From: DATEOR01 sp046733475
Lineage (GTDB): Bacteria > Actinomycetota > Thermoleophilia > Gaiellales > Gaiellaceae
Direction: 5' to 3'
Assembly: GCA_046733475.1 (NCBI GenBank)
Contig: JBKPPF010000008.1
Location: 62,001-126,000, forward strand
DNA length: 64,000 nucleotides
Shown: positions 49,886 to 57,361 of the stretch, piece by piece
How positions within the stretch are numbered: position 1 is the first letter of the stretch
Layout of the letters: the number at the start of each line of letters is the position of its first letter
The notes under the pieces: generated by a model
The model's database searches: none
Told to the model about the DNA's origin: nothing
What the model saw: the letters and a program-made list of their open reading frames with translations, nothing else
Program-made: the position numbers and the translations under genes

Positions 49886-50884
49886 CTACCGCCCCTCACC
49901 GTAGGTGATGGTGTGGCAAAGGGCCGGGAGGCTCCCGACGGCAAGCCGAGCCATCACGTCGGGCAACTCGCCGAACTGGGACTCGCCGGTGACGAGCACG
50001 TCGAAGGCTGGGTCGCGCAAGAGGTCGAGCGCGAGTGCCAGGCGGTCCGCCCTCGTGCGGCTGCCGCTTCGAGTGGGAGAGATCGTCCCGACCTGGCTGG
50101 CGCGGAGACCAAGGCGTCGCGAGTGGAACGCGCCCCCGAGCGACAGCCGAACCTCGGTGTCGCCGTACCAGCTGAGGTCGATGACCGTGCCCTCGGGGCC
50201 GAGCAGATCGAGCGAGCGCTGGAGTCCTTCGGACGTCGCGCTCGTGTGCACGACCAGGTCGCGATCGCCAGCGGCCTCGGCCGGCGTCGCGAAGTCGACG
50301 CCGAGCGAGCCCGCCACATCGACCCGCCCGGCAACGACGTCCACGAGCGTGACCTGCACCGCAGGAAACCGGCTCAGTAGACGGGCGACGCAGCAGCCGA
50401 CCATCCCGGCGCCGACGACTGCGACCCGGTCGCCCACGAGGGGCGCGGCGTCCCACAGGGCGTTGACGGCGGTCTCGACGACACCGGCGAGCACGGCTCG
50501 CTCGGGTGGCACGCCCTCGGGCACGATGGTCACGGCGCCGGCCGGAACCACGTAGGCGGTCTGGTGGGGGTACAGACAGAAGACCGTCCGGCCGTGTAGG
50601 TCCGGTGGCCCCTGCTCGACAACGCCGACGTTGAGGTAGCCGTACTTGACGGGCCCCGGGAAGTCCCCCTCCTGGAAAGGTGCCCGCATCGCCGCGTACT
50701 CGCTCGGCGGGACGGCGCCGCGGAACACCAGTGTCTCGGTACCGCGGCTGACGCCGGACCGCAAGGTGCGCACCACCACGTCGTCCCGCCGCGGCTCGGG
50801 AAGCGTGACCGGCCGGATCTCGCCGCAGCCGGGCGCGCGCAGCCAGAACGCGTGTGCGTCGCCCGCCGGGAGAACGGAATTCAT
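49886..50884 (-). CDS. Medium-chain dehydrogenase, zinc-site-lacking (alcohol dehydrogenase-like)
   Basis: 332 residues with the MDR fold: G-V-S-R-G-T-E-T in the GroES-like domain and Rossmann motif V-V-G-A-G-M-V-G-C. The catalytic zinc Cys/His-Glu pattern (C-x-S/H, G-H-E) is absent, as in the bacteriochlorophyllide-dehydrogenase-like BchC group. It probably oxidises a hydroxyalkyl or sugar group. ATG 50884 is the first gene of the seven-gene operon, divergent from a small cysteine-motif protein; the promoter lies in 50885-50978. Confidence 0.82.
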   Translation of the reverse strand: MNSVLPAGDAHAFWLRAPGCGEIRPVTLPEPRRDDVVVRTLRSGVSRGTETLVFRGAVPPSEYAAMRAPFQEGDFPGPVKYGYLNVGVVEQGPPDLHGRTVFCLYPHQTAYVVPAGAVTIVPEGVPPERAVLAGVVETAVNALWDAAPLVGDRVAVVGAGMVGCCVARLLSRFPAVQVTLVDVVAGRVDVAGSLGVDFATPAEAAGDRDLVVHTSATSEGLQRSLDLLGPEGTVIDLSWYGDTEVRLSLGGAFHSRRLGLRASQVGTISPTRSGSRTRADRLALALDLLRDPAFDVLVTGESQFGELPDVMARLAVGSLPALCHTITYGEGR

Positions 50885-50978
50885 TGAAGGGACATACGCA
50901 AGACCGGGAGGCCCGGATTGAGGCAGGACCGCACCGAGAAACCTCCCGGCGGCAGAGGAGTATGGTTTCGAAGAAGAG

Positions 50979-51218
50979 ATGACCTCCCAGTCAGATCGCA
51001 GGACACTCTCCAGGGAGCTCCTTCGGGACGTGAACGAGCGCGTCGCTTCCCTGGCCAGCCGCGACGACGAGATCCTGTCCTTCCTGTGCGAGTGCGCGGA
51101 CGACTTTTGCGTCGAGCAGGTCGTCCTACAGCTCACGCGCTACGAGGACATCCGTGACAGCGGCGGCTACGTCCTCGCCCCAGGTCATCGAACCAGGCAC
51201 ATCACTCCTCTGGATTAA
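50979..51218 (+). CDS. Small conserved C-x-C...C protein
   Basis: 79 residues: V-N-E-R-V helix, then F-L-C37-E-C39-A-D-D-F-C44, and a late L-A-P-G-H. The same arrangement (V-N-E-R, C-E-C-x4-C, A-P-G-H) recurs in small uncharacterised actinobacterial proteins I have seen, so it is likely real. The three Cys could bind zinc. GAAGAG precedes the ATG. Divergent from the dehydrogenase operon. No function known. Confidence 0.62.
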   Translation: MTSQSDRRTLSRELLRDVNERVASLASRDDEILSFLCECADDFCVEQVVLQLTRYEDIRDSGGYVLAPGHRTRHITPLD

Positions 51219-51325
51219 GCTTCGATCGTGCGACGACGGGCGCCGCGACCTGGTCGGCGGCGGCCGCGGGGTCGACAAGCTTCAGTACGACCACGGGCTC
51301 GACATCGTTCGGAACAAGCCCTCGC

Positions 51326-51847
51326 TCACGGAGCGACGCGCAGGAGCTGCCCGAGCGTCTCCGGTGTCGCTCCGTCGCCGTTGATCTCCAGGTAGGTCAC
51401 TCGGCTCCCCTCCGACACCACGCCCGTCAGCGTCGGCGACGCGCGGTGGCAGGCGCAGGCCGCCGGGTCGACGAGGTAGCCGGCGCGGCCGCCCTCCTCG
51501 ACGGGCTTCGCCGTCGTACCCACCCCGTAAATGTCGCCCACGTGCGCACGCACCAGCTCGATGTAGGCGGCTGCCGCTTCGGGGCTCTCGAACTCGAGCG
51601 TGCGCGAGACGACGCGGTCGAGGTCGTGGGACTCCCCCTGGAAGACGCGCTCGGTGCCCGAGACGAGCCCGTCGACGGAGACGCCCGTCCCGAAGTCCGC
51701 AGCAAGATCCTCGGCGGTCACCGGCTCCGTCGTCTCCTCGAGACCGGGGAGCGCGTCCGTCGAGAGCACCGGCTGAGCCTCCGGAGGCGCGCTCGAGCCA
51801 CAGCCTCCGAAGACGAGGAGACCGAGGAGGACGAGGGCGCAGCGCAT
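51326..51847 (-). CDS. Hypothetical lipoprotein
   Basis: 173 residues with a signal peptide and lipobox V-F-G-G-C16, followed by a Pro/Ser linker and a globular domain of mixed strands and helices ending T-L-G-Q-L-L. Two Cys in A-C-A-C near residue 134 may form a local disulfide or metal site. No family recognised. It is divergent from the binding protein of the second importer, 67 bp apart. Confidence 0.65.
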   Translation of the reverse strand: MRCALVLLGLLVFGGCGSSAPPEAQPVLSTDALPGLEETTEPVTAEDLAADFGTGVSVDGLVSGTERVFQGESHDLDRVVSRTLEFESPEAAAAYIELVRAHVGDIYGVGTTAKPVEEGGRAGYLVDPAACACHRASPTLTGVVSEGSRVTYLEINGDGATPETLGQLLRVAP

Positions 51848-51914
51848 CGCCTGACCCTAGATTCCAAGCCGCCCGAGCGCTAGTGTCGTCCATTCCCTTC
51901 AGGAGGTCGCACTG

Positions 51915-53069
51915 ATGGAGCGCATGGATCGCAGGAAGTTCCTCGCCAGCAGCGCCGTGTTCGGAGGTGGCGTCTTGCTGGCGGGTTGCGGAGGCGGAGC
52001 CGGCTCGCAGCCGAGCGCGGGAGGAACCCCGACGGAAACCCACCCGCCGATCGGCCAGGAGCCCGGCACTCTCAACATCCTCGAGTGGCCGGGCTACGAG
52101 GCGGGCGGTACGAAGGCCCAGACCTACGGCATGATCGCAGGCACGAACTACACGGACGAGTTCGGCGCCGACGGCCTCAAGTACACCTACATCGTCAACG
52201 ACACCCAGGCGGTGAACAAGGCCCGCCAGGTCGAATTCGACCTCATGCACCCCTGCATCGAGAACGTGCAGGACTACGTCAACTCGGGCCTCGTGCAGCC
52301 GTGGGACACGAGTCTCCTTCCGAGCTTCAAGAACCTCAATCCCGCTCTGACCGAGCGCGGCATCGTCAACGGCCAGCAGTACTTCATCCCGTGGGACTGG
52401 GGCTACGCGAGCATCCTCTACCGCACCGACATGGTCGATGCGGCGGACGCGACCGGCTGGGAGCTCTTCTGGAACGAGAAGTACAAGGGCCGGATCTCCA
52501 TGTGGGACGGCGCCCAGTCCAACTTCGAGGTCGCCGCCCTCAAGCTCGGATTCCCGGAGATGGACAACCAGAGCTCCGACCAGGTGCAACAGTCCAAGGA
52601 AGCCTTGATCGAGCAGAAGCCGCTGAACAAGTTCTACTGGAAGAGCACGTATTCGGACATGCAGCCGGCGTTCAAGGCGGGCGACATCTGGATCGCGTAC
52701 TCGTGGCAGGACGGCTACGTGAACATGAAGGCCGAGGGCCTGGCCGTCGAGTTCATGCAGCCGAGCCAGGGAAAGCTCGGGTGGGTGTGCGGTTTCATGC
52801 TCGGCGCGAACACGAAGAGCTACCACCATGCGCACAAGTACGTCGAGTCGTTCCTCGACCACAAGGCGTGCATAGATCTGGTCAACCTCTTCTACTACGG
52901 GAGCGCGGACGCGACCGTGCAGCCGAGCGACGTCGACAACAAGGCGCTGGCCAAGAAGCTGAACATCGGTGATCCGGAAGCGCTGAACGGCGACGACGTG
53001 AACATCCAGAGCTGGATGCCGAACGAGGACGAGGTGGCATTGGCCTGGCAGGAGGTCTCGGCCGCCTAG
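51915..53069 (+). CDS. Extracellular solute-binding lipoprotein, polyamine-type ABC transporter, second system
   Basis: 384 residues: twin-arginine signal D-R-R-K-F-L, lipobox L-A-G-C25, then a PotD-like binding protein (L-N-I-L-E-W-P-G-Y start; P-W-D-W-G-Y mid-protein). An AGGAGG site precedes the start. It heads an operon with two permeases. It is only distantly similar to the binding protein at 17736, so a different ligand is expected. Which of several ATGs in M-E-R-M is used is unclear. Confidence 0.87.
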   Translation: MERMDRRKFLASSAVFGGGVLLAGCGGGAGSQPSAGGTPTETHPPIGQEPGTLNILEWPGYEAGGTKAQTYGMIAGTNYTDEFGADGLKYTYIVNDTQAVNKARQVEFDLMHPCIENVQDYVNSGLVQPWDTSLLPSFKNLNPALTERGIVNGQQYFIPWDWGYASILYRTDMVDAADATGWELFWNEKYKGRISMWDGAQSNFEVAALKLGFPEMDNQSSDQVQQSKEALIEQKPLNKFYWKSTYSDMQPAFKAGDIWIAYSWQDGYVNMKAEGLAVEFMQPSQGKLGWVCGFMLGANTKSYHHAHKYVESFLDHKACIDLVNLFYYGSADATVQPSDVDNKALAKKLNIGDPEALNGDDVNIQSWMPNEDEVALAWQEVSAA

Positions 53070-53075
53070 AACACG

Positions 53076-54002
53076 ATGGCTGTCGCGTCCTCGGCGAGTC
53101 CGCAGCGGGCCGGCCTCTTCGGACGCCTCTTCTCGGCGCCCGGCAGGGGCTGGCTCACGCTGCCGGTCATTTGCTTCCTGCTCGCCGTCTTCGTCTTCCC
53201 GCTCGTCCTGATCGGGCTCTACAGCGTCAACCTGCTGACGAATCTCTTCGGCGTCCCGACGAAGTTCTCGCTCGTCAACTGGGACAGCTTCCTTCCGCCC
53301 GGGGACAACGTCTTCTGGGCCCGCTTCAAGACGTCGCTGGTCATCACCCTGCTCGTCTCGGTTCTGGCCGTCGTCGCCGCCTATCCGCTCGCGTACTTCC
53401 TCGCCTTCGTCGCGAGGAAGCGCCGCTACACCCTCCTCCTCCTCATCCTCGCCCCCTTTTTCACCAGCTATCTGCTGCGCGTGATCGCCTGGAAGGTGAT
53501 CCTCGCCAACAACGGCGTCATCAACTCGGCCCTCTGGCAGCTCGGACTGCGCGACCAGGGGGACGGGATCACGTGGCTCATCTACTCGTGGTTTGCGGTC
53601 GCGCTCGTCCTCTTCTACTCCTGGGTGCCGTTCGTCGCGCTGCCGATCTACGTCGTCCTCGAAAACCTGGACACCCGGCTCCTCGAGGCCGCGCAGGATC
53701 TCGGGGCCGGACGACTACGGACCTTTTGGCGCGTGACGCTGCCCCTCAGCCTTCCCGGCGTGATCGCCGCGTTCGTCTTCGTCCTCATCCCGACGACGGG
53801 CGAGTTCATCGCGCCGCTCCTCGTCGGCGGGCCTGAGAGCTACATGTTCGGGAACGCGATCCAGGCCTTCTTCTCGGACACGCCCAACTGGAACTACGGC
53901 GCCGTCCTCGCGGTGTGGCTGATCGCCGTCGTCCTCGTGCTCGTGCTGCTGTTCGGCCGCTACCTCTCGACCGACCTGCGTGAAGGGAAGGCGACGGCGT
54001 GA
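53076..54002 (+). CDS. ABC transporter permease, PotB-like, second system
   Basis: 308 residues, six or so membrane helices and the EAA loop L-L-E-A-A-Q-D-L-G-A-G. Starts 6 bp after the binding-protein stop. It ends in a GTGA overlap with the second permease, so the two are translationally coupled. Confidence 0.88.
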   Translation: MAVASSASPQRAGLFGRLFSAPGRGWLTLPVICFLLAVFVFPLVLIGLYSVNLLTNLFGVPTKFSLVNWDSFLPPGDNVFWARFKTSLVITLLVSVLAVVAAYPLAYFLAFVARKRRYTLLLLILAPFFTSYLLRVIAWKVILANNGVINSALWQLGLRDQGDGITWLIYSWFAVALVLFYSWVPFVALPIYVVLENLDTRLLEAAQDLGAGRLRTFWRVTLPLSLPGVIAAFVFVLIPTTGEFIAPLLVGGPESYMFGNAIQAFFSDTPNWNYGAVLAVWLIAVVLVLVLLFGRYLSTDLREGKATA

Positions 54003-54811
54003 GCAGCGTCGCGGCGAGCAAGACGGGCGGGCGCGTCCTGGGCGGCTATTTCGTCCTCCTCGCGATCTTTCTCTACGCGCCCCTCGCGGTGATGATCATC
54101 TTCGCCTTCGACGACAGCTTCGTGCAGACGTTCCCCTGGTCGGGCTTCACCACGAAGTGGTTCCACAACGCGTTCTCGAACACCGAGCTCATCGACTCGC
54201 TGAAGCGAAGCGCGTGGATCGGACTGGGGGCGGCGATCGGCGCGACGCTCCTCGGCCTGATCACCGCGGTGGGAATGACAGCCCGCAAGATGCGGCTGCG
54301 CGGGCTCGTCACGGCGCTCGTCCTCCTCCCGCTCGTGATCCCCTACATCGTCCTCGCTGTCGGGCTCCTGATCCTGCTCAACTGGCTCGGGCTGCAGCAG
54401 GCGCTCTGGGCGGTGCTCCTCGGCCACATCGCCGTCTCCGTCCCGTACTGCCTGCTCATAATCCTCCCGCGCCTTCGCACGCTCGACCAGGCGATCGTCG
54501 ATGCGGCGCGCGACCTGGGCGCGGGGCCCTGGACGGCCTTCAGGCGGGTAACTCTGCCGCTGATCGTGCCCGCCATCTTCTCGTCCGTCCTGATCGCTTT
54601 CACGATCTCATTCGACGAGTTCGCGATCGCATCGTTCCTCGTACCGGCCGGGCAAGACACCTACCCGGTCTATGTCTACTCGGGCGCGCGGACCCCGGCG
54701 CTGCAGCCGCAGATCCTCGCGCTCGGCTCGGTCGTCGTGGTCGCCTCGCTCCTGATCGTCACGGCAGCGGAGCTCTTCCGCGCGCGCGCCGAGCGCAAGC
54801 TGACCGTCTAG
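53999..54811 (+). CDS. ABC transporter permease, PotC-like, second system
   Basis: 270 residues, six membrane helices, EAA loop V-D-A-A-R-D-L-G-A-G and F-D-E-F typical of PotC proteins. GTG start. Its stop overlaps the stop of the ATPase gene on the opposite strand by 4 bp. The permeases and binding protein are on the plus strand, so the ATPase must be transcribed separately. Confidence 0.88.
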   Translation: MSSVAASKTGGRVLGGYFVLLAIFLYAPLAVMIIFAFDDSFVQTFPWSGFTTKWFHNAFSNTELIDSLKRSAWIGLGAAIGATLLGLITAVGMTARKMRLRGLVTALVLLPLVIPYIVLAVGLLILLNWLGLQQALWAVLLGHIAVSVPYCLLIILPRLRTLDQAIVDAARDLGAGPWTAFRRVTLPLIVPAIFSSVLIAFTISFDEFAIASFLVPAGQDTYPVYVYSGARTPALQPQILALGSVVVVASLLIVTAAELFRARAERKLTV

Positions 54812-55923
54812 GTCTCGGAGGACACCGCCCCGGCGAGCACGTACGCATGCTCGGCGGGCCAGGTCAGGGTGACGCGTTTCCCGGGCTCGAGGGCGGCCGC
54901 GACCTCGTCGTCCATGCGGTGGCTCACGAGCCGCCCGGCGGCGCTCGTCTCGACGTGGAACTGCGTCAGCCCGCCCAGATAGACGAGCTCGGCCACGGTT
55001 CCCTCGACCGTCGACCCGCCCTCGGGCGTGCGCCCGTCCGTCGGCTCGATGCGAACGCGTTCCGGCCGAACGGCGACGCGAAGCTCGTCGCCCGTCTTCG
55101 TCCCCGCCCCGACCGGGACGACGAGCCGCTCCCGCTCGCTCACGCGCATGACCGCCAGACCCTCCGCGACCTCGTCGACGCGGAGGTCGAAGGCGTTCAG
55201 CGAGCCCACGAAGTCGGCAACGAACGGCGTCTGCGGGTGCTCGTAGATCTCCTTTGGGTCGCCGATCTGCTCGATGTCGCCACCGTTCATGACTGCGATC
55301 CGGTCCGACATCGTCAGCGCCTCTTCCTGGTCGTGCGTGACGTAGACGAACGTCGTGCCGAGCTCGGTCTGAATCCGCTTCAGTTCGAGCTGCATCTGCT
55401 TGCGGAGCTTGACGTCGAGCGCGCCGAGCGGTTCGTCGAGAAGGAGCGCGGCCGGCCGGTTCACGAGCGCACGGGCGAGCGCGACGCGCTGCTGCTGGCC
55501 GCCGGAGAGTTGCTGGGGCTTGCGCTTCTCCATGCCTTCGAGCTGGACGACGTGCAGCATTTCCTTGACGCGGTCACGACGCTCGCCGCGCGGCACGCGC
55601 TTCAGCTCGAGACCGAAGGACACGTTGTCGAGGACCGACATGTGTGGGAAGAGGGCGTAGTGCTGGAAGACGGTGTTCACGTTGCGTTGGTTCGGCGGCA
55701 CATTGGTCACGTCCGCCCCGCGCAGGACGACTCGGCCCTCGTCCGGCACCTCGAAGCCCGCGATCATGCGGAGCGTCGTCGTCTTTCCGCACCCGCTCGG
55801 CCCCAGCATGGAGAAGAACTCGCCGTCGCGGATGTCGAGGTTCGTCTCGCGGACCGCGACAACGTCTCCGAAGCGCTTGCCCACGCCCTGGAGGCTGATC
55901 GCGATGCGGCCGTCCTCCGGCAC
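54808..55923 (-). CDS. ABC transporter ATP-binding protein, PotA-like, opposite strand to its permeases
   Basis: 371 residues: Walker A G-P-S-G-C-G-K-T, L-S-G-G-Q-Q-Q, L-L-L-D-E-P, V-T-H-D, and a TOBE domain from about residue 275. Sequence and position match it to the second importer. It converges tail-to-tail with the PotC-like permease instead of being in the same operon, so ATPase level is set independently. GTG start at 55923; 17 bp upstream of it lies the stop of a small monooxygenase-like gene. Confidence 0.9.
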   Translation of the reverse strand: MPEDGRIAISLQGVGKRFGDVVAVRETNLDIRDGEFFSMLGPSGCGKTTTLRMIAGFEVPDEGRVVLRGADVTNVPPNQRNVNTVFQHYALFPHMSVLDNVSFGLELKRVPRGERRDRVKEMLHVVQLEGMEKRKPQQLSGGQQQRVALARALVNRPAALLLDEPLGALDVKLRKQMQLELKRIQTELGTTFVYVTHDQEEALTMSDRIAVMNGGDIEQIGDPKEIYEHPQTPFVADFVGSLNAFDLRVDEVAEGLAVMRVSERERLVVPVGAGTKTGDELRVAVRPERVRIEPTDGRTPEGGSTVEGTVAELVYLGGLTQFHVETSAAGRLVSHRMDDEVAAALEPGKRVTLTWPAEHAYVLAGAVSSET

Positions 55924-55940
55924 CGGCCGATCCTAACGCG

Positions 55941-56240
55941 TTAGTCGATCAGGTCGGAATAGGCGACGACGAACTCCTCGGAGCCGACGACCTCGGCGCC
56001 CGCCGTCGCGGCCATCTGGTCGCGCAGGCTGGAGCGCGAGGCGCGCGTCTTGACGACTGCCTCCTCGTCCTCCCAGAAGGTGACGAAGCAGGCGCTCCCG
56101 GACTCCTCGTCGACGAGCGCGAGCAAGCCCCGGTAGCCGTCGATCTGCTGCAGCCAGGCGAGCATCGCCTCGCTCGCCATGCGGGCGGTGCCTGGAAGGT
56201 CCTCGATTTCCCCTTTGAACTTGGACATGCTCACGTGCAC
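55941..56240 (-). CDS. Antibiotic-biosynthesis-monooxygenase-like dimeric ferredoxin-fold protein
   Basis: About 99 residues with two beta-alpha-beta units, including G-Y-R-G-L-L-A-L-V-D-E and F-V-T-F-W-E-D-E-E, resembling small ABM-type stress or heme-degrading-like proteins. GTG 56240 is preferred because GGAAGGGG lies 7 bp before it; GTG 56234 and ATG 56228 remain possible. It may share a transcript with the importer ATPase. Function unknown. Confidence 0.65.
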   Translation of the reverse strand: MHVSMSKFKGEIEDLPGTARMASEAMLAWLQQIDGYRGLLALVDEESGSACFVTFWEDEEAVVKTRASRSSLRDQMAATAGAEVVGSEEFVVAYSDLID

Positions 56241-56388
56241 GAACCGGCCCCTTCCGTTGCAAAGAGAAGGGCCAACTGAGGGGCCCCTCGAGCACAGCGA
56301 TGGTAGCGGGTGGATCAGGCGGGCCGCGCGGGTTGCGAATCGACCCCTCGAACCGTAACCGTGAGGCGTCGGCTCACGTTGGCAGAAC

Positions 56389-56913
56389 ATGGCAGACGCG
56401 CCTGAGGGAATCGCCCTGGGGCGACATCGGGACCTGAAAGGCAGGCGCCATCAGGTCTGGGTACGTCGCGGGATCCTCTCCGTGATCGCCGTCGTCCCGG
56501 TGCTCGGCCTTCTCAACTTCTTCGGCCAGCGGCCTTCCGACACGGAGGCATCGGGGCCGGCCGCCACGTTGTCGCTCAGCGCTCCGGAGCGCCTGCGGGG
56601 AGGCCTTCTCTTCCAGGCGCACTTCACGATCGAGGCGCGAAGGGAGCTCAAGAATGCCGCGCTCCTCCTCCATCCCGACTGGTTGCAGGGGTTGACGATG
56701 AACACGCTCGAGCCGGCGCCGACGGAGGAGACGAGCGAGAACGGCGCCCTGCGCTTCGAATATGGCGCGATCGAAGCGGGAAAGCGCTTCGACGTCTTCC
56801 TCCAATTCCAGGTAAACCCAACCGCCGTCGGCAAGCGCAAGCAGTGGGTCGACCTCGTGGACGGCGAGACCAGGGTCGCGTCCATCAAGCGCGATCTATT
56901 CATCTTCCCGTGA
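56389..56913 (+). CDS. Single-membrane-helix hypothetical protein
   Basis: 174 residues: a basic cytoplasmic N-terminus, one membrane helix (about residues 28-46), then an extracellular beta-rich domain (L-S-L-S-A-P-E-R-L-R-G-G-L) ending F-I-F-P. It precedes the YetF-like protein by 7 bp, forming a pair. I do not recognise a named family. A role in envelope stress with its partner is inference. Confidence 0.7.
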   Translation: MADAPEGIALGRHRDLKGRRHQVWVRRGILSVIAVVPVLGLLNFFGQRPSDTEASGPAATLSLSAPERLRGGLLFQAHFTIEARRELKNAALLLHPDWLQGLTMNTLEPAPTEETSENGALRFEYGAIEAGKRFDVFLQFQVNPTAVGKRKQWVDLVDGETRVASIKRDLFIFP

Positions 56914-56920
56914 GGTAGCC

Positions 56921-57361
56921 ATGGACCTCGTCCTCCGCGCAATCTTCCTCTACTTCTTCGTCTTCGCCATCACCCGCGTGATCGGTCGCCGCGAGCTGTC
57001 GCAGCTGGCGCCCTTCGACATCATCCTGCTCATCGTCGCAGGCGACGCCATCCAGCAGGGACTCACCCAGGACGATTACTCGCTGACCGGGGCCGTGCTC
57101 GTCGTCGGCACATTCGCGATTCTGCAGCTCATCACGTCGTACTCGAGCTTCAGGATCGAACGCCTGCGGCCGCTCCTGGAGGGCGAGCCGATCGTGATCA
57201 TCCAGAACGGCGAAATCCTCGACCGCAACCTGAAGCGGGAGCGGCTGACCACGGAGGAGGTCGCAGAGGAAGCGCGGCAGCAGCAGATCTCCTCACTGGA
57301 CCAGGTCGAGTGGGCCGTGCTCGAGAACAGCGGCAAGATCAGCTTCCTGACGAAGACCTAA
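56921..57361 (+). CDS. YetF-type DUF421 membrane protein
   Basis: 146 residues with about three N-terminal membrane helices and the DUF421 pattern I-G-R-R-E-L-S-Q-L-A-P-F-D near residue 22, followed by the cytosolic E-G-E-P-I-V-I-I-Q-N-G-E-I-L domain. It is somewhat shorter than the usual 200-residue members. Function of the family is largely unknown; links to sporulation or envelope exist. It overlaps the convergent CocE-like gene by 4 bp. Confidence 0.82.
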   Translation: MDLVLRAIFLYFFVFAITRVIGRRELSQLAPFDIILLIVAGDAIQQGLTQDDYSLTGAVLVVGTFAILQLITSYSSFRIERLRPLLEGEPIVIIQNGEILDRNLKRERLTTEEVAEEARQQQISSLDQVEWAVLENSGKISFLTKT

